Source: Nocardiopsis sp. CNT312 (GTDB lineage Bacteria > Actinomycetota > Actinomycetes > Streptosporangiales > Streptosporangiaceae). Taken from it: a DNA stretch of 54,455 nucleotides. The position numbers were made by a program, and so were the translations under genes. This document shows positions 35,051-42,212 of the stretch, piece by piece; position 1 is the stretch's first letter, and each line of letters begins with the position of its first letter. Location: NCBI RefSeq assembly GCF_000515115.1, contig NZ_AZXF01000028.1, positions 16,276 to 70,730 on the forward strand. Reading direction: 5' to 3'. A model generated the notes under the pieces. It worked only from the letters and a program-made list of their open reading frames with translations, did not search any database and had not been told where the DNA came from.

Positions 35051-35914
35051 ATGACCGATTCCAGCAGCCCGACACTCCGCCTGCGACGTCTCGCAACCAT
35101 GCTTCGCCAAGCCCGAGAAGAGGCCGGATACACAGCCACGCAGGTAGGCAACAAGTTCAAATGGAGCTCCGGAAAAGTCACTAAAATGGAGACAACGGAG
35201 ACTAAACGCATAAAAGCGGACGATCTCGACAAGCTCATGGACCTGTACGAGATCACCGGGGCAGAACAGCGGGCATCCATGCATGCCCTCGCCAAGGACG
35301 CTCGACAACGTGGCTGGTGGTCCAAGTACAAGGAGGTTTTCACAGACCGGGCCCTGCCAGACTTCGAGGCGGAGGCATCGATGATCCGAACCTACGAAGC
35401 ACAGATGGTCCCGGGTCTCCTTCAAACTCCTACCTATGCGGAGGCTTTGCTCCTGGGAGGGCGCTTCGGCAACCCTGAGATCATCAAGAAGAAGGCCGAA
35501 GCTCGCATGGTGCGCCGGGAGATCCTGACCCGCATCAACCCCGCCCGCTTCCGGGCCATCATCGACGAAGGCGCACTGCACAGGGCCATCGGAGGCCCCG
35601 AGGTTCTCAGGGAGCAACTCGCCTACCTGCACTACATGGCGCAGCTACCCAATGTGGACATCCAGATCCTGACCAGCGACACCGGTTCTCATGCCGGGCT
35701 GTGCGCGCCGTTCACCATCCTGGACTTCCCCGACCCGCTCGACCTCCCGATCGTGTACATCGACACCGCGTCCAACGGGCTCTTCCTGGAGGAACCCGAA
35801 GACGTTGAGGCACACAGTGCTATCTTCGGTGACATCCAGGGGTCTGCCCTGAACACCGTGCGATCTGCTGATCTCATCATCGACATCATGAAGTCCCTAG
35901 AGAGCCCCTCATGA
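35051..35914 (+). CDS. Scr1-type XRE regulator (HTH + DUF5753)
   Basis: A 287-residue DNA-binding protein. Residues ~10-70 are an XRE HTH (LRRLATMLRQAREEAGYTAT, then SSGKVTKMETTETKRIKADD). Residues ~100-275 are a DUF5753 domain: MIRTYEAQMVPGLLQTPTYA, then RFRAIIDEGALHRAIGGPEV and PIVYIDTASNGLFLEEPEDV. Such regulators are described as antitoxin-like partners of DUF397 proteins (Scr1/Scr2, WhiJ family). The ATG at 35051 follows AAGGT. It overlaps the DUF397 gene (ATGA). The cassette sits between drmMI and drmA. Confidence 0.9.
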   Translation: MTDSSSPTLRLRRLATMLRQAREEAGYTATQVGNKFKWSSGKVTKMETTETKRIKADDLDKLMDLYEITGAEQRASMHALAKDARQRGWWSKYKEVFTDRALPDFEAEASMIRTYEAQMVPGLLQTPTYAEALLLGGRFGNPEIIKKKAEARMVRREILTRINPARFRAIIDEGALHRAIGGPEVLREQLAYLHYMAQLPNVDIQILTSDTGSHAGLCAPFTILDFPDPLDLPIVYIDTASNGLFLEEPEDVEAHSAIFGDIQGSALNTVRSADLIIDIMKSLESPS

Positions 35915-36153
35915 ACAACGCCCTTGAGTTCCGGAAGAGTAGCTACAGCGGACACGCACAGAACTGCGTGGAGGTTGCTCAGATCCCGACGAGCTTCCGG
36001 AAGAGTAGCTACAGCGGGGCTGGGCAGAACTGTGTCGAGGTCGCCGACCTCCCGCGTGGGGCAGCCATCCGGGACTCGAAGCACCCCGACGCCGGGCACC
36101 TGCCCTTCCCCCAGAGCGAGTGGACGTCCTTCCTCACCACCGCGCTCAAGTAG
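35911..36153 (+). CDS. DUF397 protein with duplicated motif
   Basis: An 80-residue DUF397 protein, the partner of the Scr1-type regulator, whose stop it overlaps (ATGA). The family motif FRKSSYSGxxQNCVEVA occurs twice: residues ~7-23 and ~29-45. The encoding DNA repeats as well (35929-35951 and 35995-36017 identical), a 66-base tandem duplication. Normal members have one copy and about 60 residues. The C-terminal PDAGHLPFPQSEWTSFLTTA is standard. DUF397 proteins are proposed toxin-like effectors; evidence is limited. Confidence 0.88.
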   Translation: MNNALEFRKSSYSGHAQNCVEVAQIPTSFRKSSYSGAGQNCVEVADLPRGAAIRDSKHPDAGHLPFPQSEWTSFLTTALK

Positions 36154-36207
36154 CCCACCCCTCGAAGCCTGGCCCGGGAGGCACACCCCGTGCCAGGCTT
36201 CGGCATC

Positions 36208-39200
36208 TCAGAAAAGAGTGCCCTCCGGAGGGAACAGGCCGTCGTGCATCACCGGCATAGCGGCCTCCTTCGCTTTGGCCGTCTTGCGGGACTTCTTCTT
36301 CGGCGGCCAGATCCCCTTACGCTCTTCTTCCGCGTGTCGGTCGAAGTTCAGTTGGAGCAGCCGATCCAGGATCTCTACGCGAGCGGCCGGACTCACTGTC
36401 CAACGCATACCTTGATCGGTCTCATGGTGACCATGTTGCAGGTCGAGATCGCTCCAGCCGTAGGCTTCCTTGACCGCCTCATCGATCTCAACATGGATCT
36501 CACGAAGCCGGTCAATGTCCACATCACCCTGATTTCCTTCGTCATGCACAAGGTTGTAAAGCTTGGTAAGTCCAAGCTGCCGCCGAAGCATGATCTCACG
36601 GCGTTCCTGGTCTAGTTCTTTTCCCACAAAGCTAATCCGTGACGTCAGGACCGGCATCGGAAAAGTTTCAAAGCAAGAAGATGGCGTGTACCTTAGATCC
36701 ACCTTCATACTAGAGGACTCCGCGACCACCCAGACGTAGTGCTGAGCACTGGAGAGATTGGCAAGCATCGAATGAGTCTTATGTGCGAAAACCACCACCT
36801 GCTCACTCATAACCATTCCCGAGTCGACAAGCACCGGCTGACCAGTACGACTGACCCGCGCAATCACTAGAACACGATCCAGCCCAGAGATTGCCTCCAT
36901 CATCGCTGGCCTCTTTTCTCCGTACTGCCACCAGTAGTCCCGATACACCTTCCGATTATTCTTCATGCGGAACGACTTGACATCCCGCTCAATGATCTCG
37001 AACGGTTCCGGGTACTCCCTGGCCTCTTCCTCGGACATCGCCCCGAAGTTAATCACCCATCGACTCGGCGAGCAATCAGGCCTGGAGTTGAGGTCTTTGC
37101 CGATCAAGTACGGGAAGATCACTTCCCGGTTCTTAGGGTTCTTCTGAATCAGCTCCTTGGCCTGATCTGGTTCCAGGATAAAACCCTCACCCAAAACATT
37201 CGAACCTTGAAAGGATTTTCCAGAGTTAGCAACCAAACGCCACGGGTTGCCTGTCACCCGGGACTGCGGGTCGAGTGAAGGCGTGATCCCCGGAACCGGT
37301 GCGTCGCTCAGGACCGCTCGCTCTCGTTGTCCGCTGTGACCCGCCCACACCAGCGACACGTGAACGTTGGCACTACCCGGCCACTTCTGGCTCTTCACCG
37401 CCCGGTAGACCTGCCAGCCCTCCCGCTCCACCACCTGGTCGAGTCCGACCTCACGTGTGTCACCCTGCGCGATGGTGTTGGTCGCGATGATCCCGGTCCG
37501 CCCCTTCGGGGCCAGATCCAGGTTTCGCAGCAGGAAGTACGAGCACAGGTCCGCGCTCCCCCGCTTCCCCTTGGCGATGTCCACCACCAGGTATTCGCGA
37601 ACGTCCCGCCCGATGTTTCCGGTCAGCTTCTGCCCACCGCTGAACGGCGGGTTCCCGACCACCGCATCGAAGCCACCTTTCCCCATCACCTCGGGGAACT
37701 CAATCGCCCAGTGCATCGGCTTGATCGGCTGGTCCCTGTCCCCCCGCAACCAGTCACGGATCTTGGACTTGGTCGCCTCCTCCTTGTAGAAGTCGTACGA
37801 ACCCTCGTCCAACAGCTCCAGGAACTCATCCGACAGGAACGTCAGCAATCGGTTGTAGGCGTCCTGCCAGTTGTACTGCTTGTCCTCCGCGTCCTGGAGC
37901 CGCTTTTCGTAATCCTCCAGGTCGAGTTCCGCGTACCGCTCGGCCGCCAACGCCGCCGCGACCACACCGTCGCACGCCAACCTCAACTGTGTGAGTCGCG
38001 CGTCGGCCTCCGCGTTCAGCTTCTCCTTCTGCCGTACTCCCTCCGGGTCGTTCACCGGGGGCAGCGACTCGATCTCCCGCCGCAGCCCCGTGACCTCGCC
38101 CAGGACCCTGCCGATGTACTCGCCCACGTCACCGGAGAGGCGAGCGTTGATCGCCCGCCCTTCCTCCGGGTCGGTGTGGAAGGCCCGCACCTGTTCCTCG
38201 TTGACCAACCCGACCAGGGAGTCCCCGCTCTTCAGCGCGTGGTCCAGGAAGCTGAACGGCTTGTCCCTCGCCAGGGTTTCCAGCCACATCGACAGCTTCG
38301 CCAGCTCCACCGCCATGTCGTCACGGTCCACCCCGTAGATACATGAGGCCGCCACCCGACGCTTGGCGTACAGCCGCACGTCTTCGAGCTCGACAGCGGA
38401 GCCCTCACCCCGCTCCTTTCCCTGCCCCTCGCCAGGTTCCCCACCGGCCTCCCCGCCGCCTTGGCGCAGCTCCTCCGGAAGTCCGTCCCGCTGCCAGGCC
38501 TCGACCACCCGCTCCCCCAAGTACCGGGTCGCCGCCACCAGGAACGCCCCGCTCCCCGCCGCGGGGTCGACCACCTTCAGCTTCAGCAGCTCGTCCGCGG
38601 GCTTGACCCGCCACTCCGACTCCGGCACACCGTCAGCCGGCCCCGGCTGGTACACCAGCGGTTCCAGGGTGTGCCGCACCACCTTCTCCGCCAGTTCACG
38701 CGGGGTGTAGTGCGTCCCGGTCTTCCTACGCTCCCCCACCTGCGTGAAGACCACCGACCGGTCCGGGAACACCGTCGGATCGTCACGCAGGTCGGTCCGG
38801 AGCAGCCCCCAGAAGGGCAGGGTCCGCTCGGTCAGCTCCGCGTCGCTGTCCCAGGCCGAGTGCAGTCTCGAACGTTCCTCCGGTCCGGGCTTGGCCGCCA
38901 GCATCTTCTTGAGCTGGGGCCGCGTCGCCTTGGTCTCGTCCTGCAACCAGTCGAGGAAGGCCTCCTCCCCCTCCGAGTAGGCTTCCTCGACCTCCCACAG
39001 CGGCAGCTCCGGTTCCAGCTTTCCCCTGAGCCCCACGTACGGGCCCTGGGTCTTGCGGACGGAGAACTCCAACAGGCCCTCGTACACGTGACCGATGTCC
39101 TCCACCCCCAGGCCCCTGTACGAGATTCGGGTCGGGGTGCCCTTCTTGGTCCTCGGCTTGAGCATGACCAGCGCGTCGAGGATCTCGAACACCACCCGGT

Positions 39201-40338
39201 CGGCGACTGCGAAGCCCTCCAGCCACGCATACGTCCGCGGGTCGAAGAGCGATCCCCCGTACGGCGGCAACCGCAGGTCCGGGTGCTCCGAGCCCCTGTG
39301 GATTCCGTTGAACAGGGCGAGCAGCCGGGGCCAGGCAGCGGCCCTGCGGTCCACGACCTCCTCGCCCAGCCGGTCCCGGTCGGCGGTGAGCTGGTCGTGC
39401 AGACGGCTGACCGAGTAGTGGTCGGCGTACAGGTCGTCGGTCGGCAGCAGCCGCTGCTCCTCCGCGTACAGCAGGAACACCAGCCGCATGAGGACGGTGA
39501 GCGCGCCCTTGTAGATCTCCCGCTCACCCACGTGTTCCAGGAACCGGCCGCTGGATTCGCGGTCCAGCCGGGCGATCTCGGCGACGAGCAGCTCCACCGC
39601 GCGCAGGACCTGGTGGCCCAGGTCCTCGGTGAGGTCGCTCTGCTTGTCGAAGGTCCGCTCGAACAGCGCCGCCGCCGCGTTGGTGGGCTCTCCGCCCCTG
39701 TCCCGGGCGGGCAGCCGTACCCGCCGGCTCTCCAGCAGCGCCGCGAACGCCTGGAGCAGCAGGGGTTCCTCACCCCACAGGTCGGCGTCGAAGACCCCCA
39801 CCGAGGTGGGCTTTCCGGGAAGCGCGTGCACGAGCGCCCAGTACTGGCCGTCCGTCACCAGCGCCAGCGGCACCCCGGACTCGCGGCAGCGGGCCGCGGC
39901 GGCCTCCACCGGGGAGGGACGGCCGCCCTGGGACCGGGCGGGTTCGGTGCCCAGGGGGAGCCGGTGGAAGTGCAGGCGTTCCTCGCGCCCGCTCGGCCCG
40001 GGGCCGAAGAGCGCGAACTCGGGGACCACCCGCGCACCCTCCGCCGTCGGCTGCGCACGCTGCCCCTCGTCCCAGCCGAGGAGCCTGTCGAGCACCAGCT
40101 CGATCCATGCGGGAACCAGGGCGCCGGTGCGTTCCCGGTCGAGCTCGTGCCACCCCTGCCGCAGGGCTTGGCGCACCTCGGTGTCGACCGCGGGCAAGCC
40201 GTCGGGAAAGGCTTCGACCAGGACCTCCGCGGAGAGGAACGGCCCGTCGGGTGAGAGGAGTCCCAGCCACTCGGTGTGCTGTTCGGCGGGGCGGATCGAG
40301 GGCGCGCGACGTCGGCGAGGTCCAGGCATGCCTTGCAT
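36208..40338 (-). CDS. drmMI: DISARM adenine methyltransferase DrmMI (Eco57I-like)
   Basis: A 1,376-residue class 1 DISARM methylase. The N-terminal ~550 residues are helical and uncharacterised. The MTase core has motif I KVVDPAAGSGAFLVAATRYL (~588) and NPPF in VVGNPPFSGGQK (~894), the adenine-N6 signature, flanked by long helical inserts. The C-terminal ~450 residues (VSLVWAG, FIGK-like ends) should include target recognition. DrmMI marks host DNA as self. The start at ATG 40338 is a choice: ATG 40329 is close and the frame open to 40446 begins inside a palindrome. GC content drops in the 3' third relative to neighbours, hinting at separate transfer of this gene. It lies next to the DUF397 gene, convergent. 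Confidence 0.88.
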   Translation of the reverse strand: MQGMPGPRRRRAPSIRPAEQHTEWLGLLSPDGPFLSAEVLVEAFPDGLPAVDTEVRQALRQGWHELDRERTGALVPAWIELVLDRLLGWDEGQRAQPTAEGARVVPEFALFGPGPSGREERLHFHRLPLGTEPARSQGGRPSPVEAAAARCRESGVPLALVTDGQYWALVHALPGKPTSVGVFDADLWGEEPLLLQAFAALLESRRVRLPARDRGGEPTNAAAALFERTFDKQSDLTEDLGHQVLRAVELLVAEIARLDRESSGRFLEHVGEREIYKGALTVLMRLVFLLYAEEQRLLPTDDLYADHYSVSRLHDQLTADRDRLGEEVVDRRAAAWPRLLALFNGIHRGSEHPDLRLPPYGGSLFDPRTYAWLEGFAVADRVVFEILDALVMLKPRTKKGTPTRISYRGLGVEDIGHVYEGLLEFSVRKTQGPYVGLRGKLEPELPLWEVEEAYSEGEEAFLDWLQDETKATRPQLKKMLAAKPGPEERSRLHSAWDSDAELTERTLPFWGLLRTDLRDDPTVFPDRSVVFTQVGERRKTGTHYTPRELAEKVVRHTLEPLVYQPGPADGVPESEWRVKPADELLKLKVVDPAAGSGAFLVAATRYLGERVVEAWQRDGLPEELRQGGGEAGGEPGEGQGKERGEGSAVELEDVRLYAKRRVAASCIYGVDRDDMAVELAKLSMWLETLARDKPFSFLDHALKSGDSLVGLVNEEQVRAFHTDPEEGRAINARLSGDVGEYIGRVLGEVTGLRREIESLPPVNDPEGVRQKEKLNAEADARLTQLRLACDGVVAAALAAERYAELDLEDYEKRLQDAEDKQYNWQDAYNRLLTFLSDEFLELLDEGSYDFYKEEATKSKIRDWLRGDRDQPIKPMHWAIEFPEVMGKGGFDAVVGNPPFSGGQKLTGNIGRDVREYLVVDIAKGKRGSADLCSYFLLRNLDLAPKGRTGIIATNTIAQGDTREVGLDQVVEREGWQVYRAVKSQKWPGSANVHVSLVWAGHSGQRERAVLSDAPVPGITPSLDPQSRVTGNPWRLVANSGKSFQGSNVLGEGFILEPDQAKELIQKNPKNREVIFPYLIGKDLNSRPDCSPSRWVINFGAMSEEEAREYPEPFEIIERDVKSFRMKNNRKVYRDYWWQYGEKRPAMMEAISGLDRVLVIARVSRTGQPVLVDSGMVMSEQVVVFAHKTHSMLANLSSAQHYVWVVAESSSMKVDLRYTPSSCFETFPMPVLTSRISFVGKELDQERREIMLRRQLGLTKLYNLVHDEGNQGDVDIDRLREIHVEIDEAVKEAYGWSDLDLQHGHHETDQGMRWTVSPAARVEILDRLLQLNFDRHAEEERKGIWPPKKKSRKTAKAKEAAMPVMHDGLFPPEGTLF

Positions 40339-40386
40339 TATCGGCCATCCGCGGCCTGACCACAGCCCTCCTGAACGTGCTCTGTC

Positions 40387-40448
40387 CCGTGATCTTGCTA
40401 CCGGAGGCACGTTCGGCGCCGAACGTGCCTCCGGTAGCAAGATCACGG
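40387..40448. repeat. 62-bp perfect palindrome upstream of drmMI
   Basis: Arms of 31 bases (40387-40417 and 40418-40448) are exact reverse complements with no spacer. The outer arm contains TGATCTTGCTACC, as in 33657-33712. It lies between the PIN gene stop (40466) and the drmMI start (40338). Confidence 0.95.
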
Positions 40449-40465
40449 CAGGTGGGGGGTTCTAT

Positions 40466-41005
40466 CTACCACAGGAGTCTCTTCGCCCTGGCCCAGGTCT
40501 CGAAGCCTCCCTTGGCGAAGGGCAACCGCATGCCGGACTCCCGCAGGGTGTCCGCCAGGGTCGAAGCGCCCGCCAGGGTGTAGTCACCCCGCGCGCAGGC
40601 GTCGGCGACCAACCGCATGGTCCCGCAGACGGGCAACCCATAGCGCTCAGCCGTCTTACGGGCGTCCCTGTCGTCCATCACCAAGGTTCCGCCCTGCAAC
40701 TCAGCGTAGGCGCACAGCATCGTCTCACCGATGTTGTGGTCGTCCTTGAGCGACATCCGGGTGCTCCAGACCCCGAACGCGTGCAGGAACTCCAGGGAGT
40801 CCGTCGGCACCGTGCGGATCCAGGCGGCGCGCACCACCACAGTGTGCGCATCGAGATCATTACGTCTCACCTCGTCCAGAACCGACTGGGTGGTCAGACA
40901 GTCACGGTCCCTGACCAGATCACCGAGTACGTCCAAGCGATCGGCTTTGGCGGCGTGCAGCAGCGGGGAAGCATCAAACAGGAAGGGCTCGTCGAAGGAG
41001 GTCAA
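40466..41005 (-). CDS. PIN-domain putative toxin
   Basis: A 179-residue PIN-like protein (COG2405 type). Acidic positions expected for Mg2+ binding are seen in LFDASPLLHAAKADRL (Asp), LTTQSVLDEVRRNDL (Glu), NIGETMLCAYAELQGG (Glu) and LVMDDRDARKTAERYG (Asp). The start is a TTG at 41005, five bases after the stop of the Xre-ImmA/IrrE gene; the start and stop lie close together, so translational coupling is likely. Pairs of an Xre-peptidase and a PIN protein are predicted toxin-antitoxin modules, in which this would be the ribonuclease. It sits between drmD and drmMI. Confidence 0.75.
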   Translation of the reverse strand: MTSFDEPFLFDASPLLHAAKADRLDVLGDLVRDRDCLTTQSVLDEVRRNDLDAHTVVVRAAWIRTVPTDSLEFLHAFGVWSTRMSLKDDHNIGETMLCAYAELQGGTLVMDDRDARKTAERYGLPVCGTMRLVADACARGDYTLAGASTLADTLRESGMRLPFAKGGFETWARAKRLLW

Positions 41006-41009
41006 CCCG

Positions 41010-42110
41010 TCAGTCCTCGCTGAGGTCTCGGAGCTCGATCTGTCCGCGCATCATCTCCACCGCGCGCACGGGCGTGATCGCGTTCTCCCGCAAAGCGGCG
41101 ATCACCGCGGACGAATACCTCGGAGAGACCCGGATGGAGGCCAGATCGGGTTGTGGTTTCCACCCCACCGCCTCCCGGAGCTCGATCTCGGTGGGCACAC
41201 GGCCCCGGAGCCGACGCAGCTCACCGCTGTCCAACGTGCCGGAATGTCGAAGCTGCGCGATGGCGAGACTCCACGACACCCGGTACTCAGCGGCCACTCT
41301 CACCAGAGCGCGCCGTCGGCTCTCCTCATCGGGTGCTGCCAAGACCTGGTTCAGCCGGCCACTCGGCAACAGGAACTCCGCGGCGAAGACCTCCACCACA
41401 CGTTCCCGCTCCTCCTGTGAAGTGTGCACGCCGAGATCGTTGGAGTACTCGTCGCCCAACACCATGTGCCCCAGCTCGTGGGCGGCGGTGCTGCGCCGTC
41501 GGCCCGGTTCCTGGTCCAGGCGAACGACCGCGACCGCGACATCGCCGTCCACCAGCGAAGCACCGTCCGACGACAACGGAGCCACTGCCAGAAACTGACC
41601 GGCACGCTCACAGGCATCGGCCACCGACTCGATGGGAGCACCTCCCAGGCCGAGGTGTGTCCTGAGCCAGCGGGCCGCGTCCCTGGCGGCGTCGTGGTCC
41701 GTGACCCTGCGCGGGTAGAGCGCGAGAGGACGCCGGTTCAGCGTGCCCAGGTCGATCAGCTGGCGTACGTCCCGCAGCCACTGGGCGAGTTCGGCTTCGT
41801 TTCGGTACGTGTCACGCGCGGCGGCACTGTCGCTGAGCTCGTCCGCTTCGGCGACGGTCGCCCGGCGCGAGACCACCTCGGGGGTGGGTGAGAGGAAGTG
41901 CGTGACCGGGTACCCGAGCACTCCGGCGATGGCGGTCAACTCCATCGCGTCGATGCGACGGGCACCCTTCTCCAGCTTGGAGATCATGCTGCGTTCCAAG
42001 CCCACTCGGTCGGCCAGATCCTGTTGGGAGAGCCCCATGGAAGCACGGCTGTCCCGCACACGCTCGCCGATGCTCTCCCAACTCAGCTGATCCATCATAT
42101 GTGCGATCAT
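41010..42110 (-). CDS. Xre HTH - ImmA/IrrE metallopeptidase (antitoxin-like)
   Basis: A 366-residue two-domain protein. Residues ~10-70 are an Xre HTH (ERVRDSRASMGLSQQDLADR, then VGLERSMISKLEKGARRIDA). Residues ~190-270 form an ImmA/IrrE (DUF955) peptidase with STAAHELGHMVLGDEYS (HExxH) and the third-ligand Glu near VVEVFAAEFLLPSGRLN. Such proteins bind DNA and cleave repressors or act as antitoxins for PIN/other toxins. The ATG at 42110 lies inside a perfect palindrome, consistent with autoregulation; ATG 42098 and 42095 are alternatives. It is coupled to the PIN gene. Confidence 0.85.
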   Translation of the reverse strand: MIAHMMDQLSWESIGERVRDSRASMGLSQQDLADRVGLERSMISKLEKGARRIDAMELTAIAGVLGYPVTHFLSPTPEVVSRRATVAEADELSDSAAARDTYRNEAELAQWLRDVRQLIDLGTLNRRPLALYPRRVTDHDAARDAARWLRTHLGLGGAPIESVADACERAGQFLAVAPLSSDGASLVDGDVAVAVVRLDQEPGRRRSTAAHELGHMVLGDEYSNDLGVHTSQEERERVVEVFAAEFLLPSGRLNQVLAAPDEESRRRALVRVAAEYRVSWSLAIAQLRHSGTLDSGELRRLRGRVPTEIELREAVGWKPQPDLASIRVSPRYSSAVIAALRENAITPVRAVEMMRGQIELRDLSED

Positions 42111-42116
42111 CGCACA
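42100..42116. promoter_or_regulatory. Palindromic operator at the Xre-ImmA/IrrE start
   Basis: TGTGCGAT (42100-42107), one base, and ATCGCACA (42109-42116) form a perfect 8-bp inverted repeat overlapping the annotated ATG. Binding by the protein's own Xre domain would block initiation; this is inferred. Confidence 0.65.
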
Positions 42117-42212
42117 GTGCTCGTAAGTTTTTGAACAGCGCTGATCAATTCCGACTGATAAAAAACCTCAAAACTTCGCAAATCTCATCGCGCAGTCTTC
42201 GAGTCGGCCTGA

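Noticed and set aside
40339..40446. N-terminal extension of drmMI to 40446
   Set aside because: It begins within the 62-bp palindrome and has no ribosome site or conserved residues; ATG 40338 or 40329 is more plausible.
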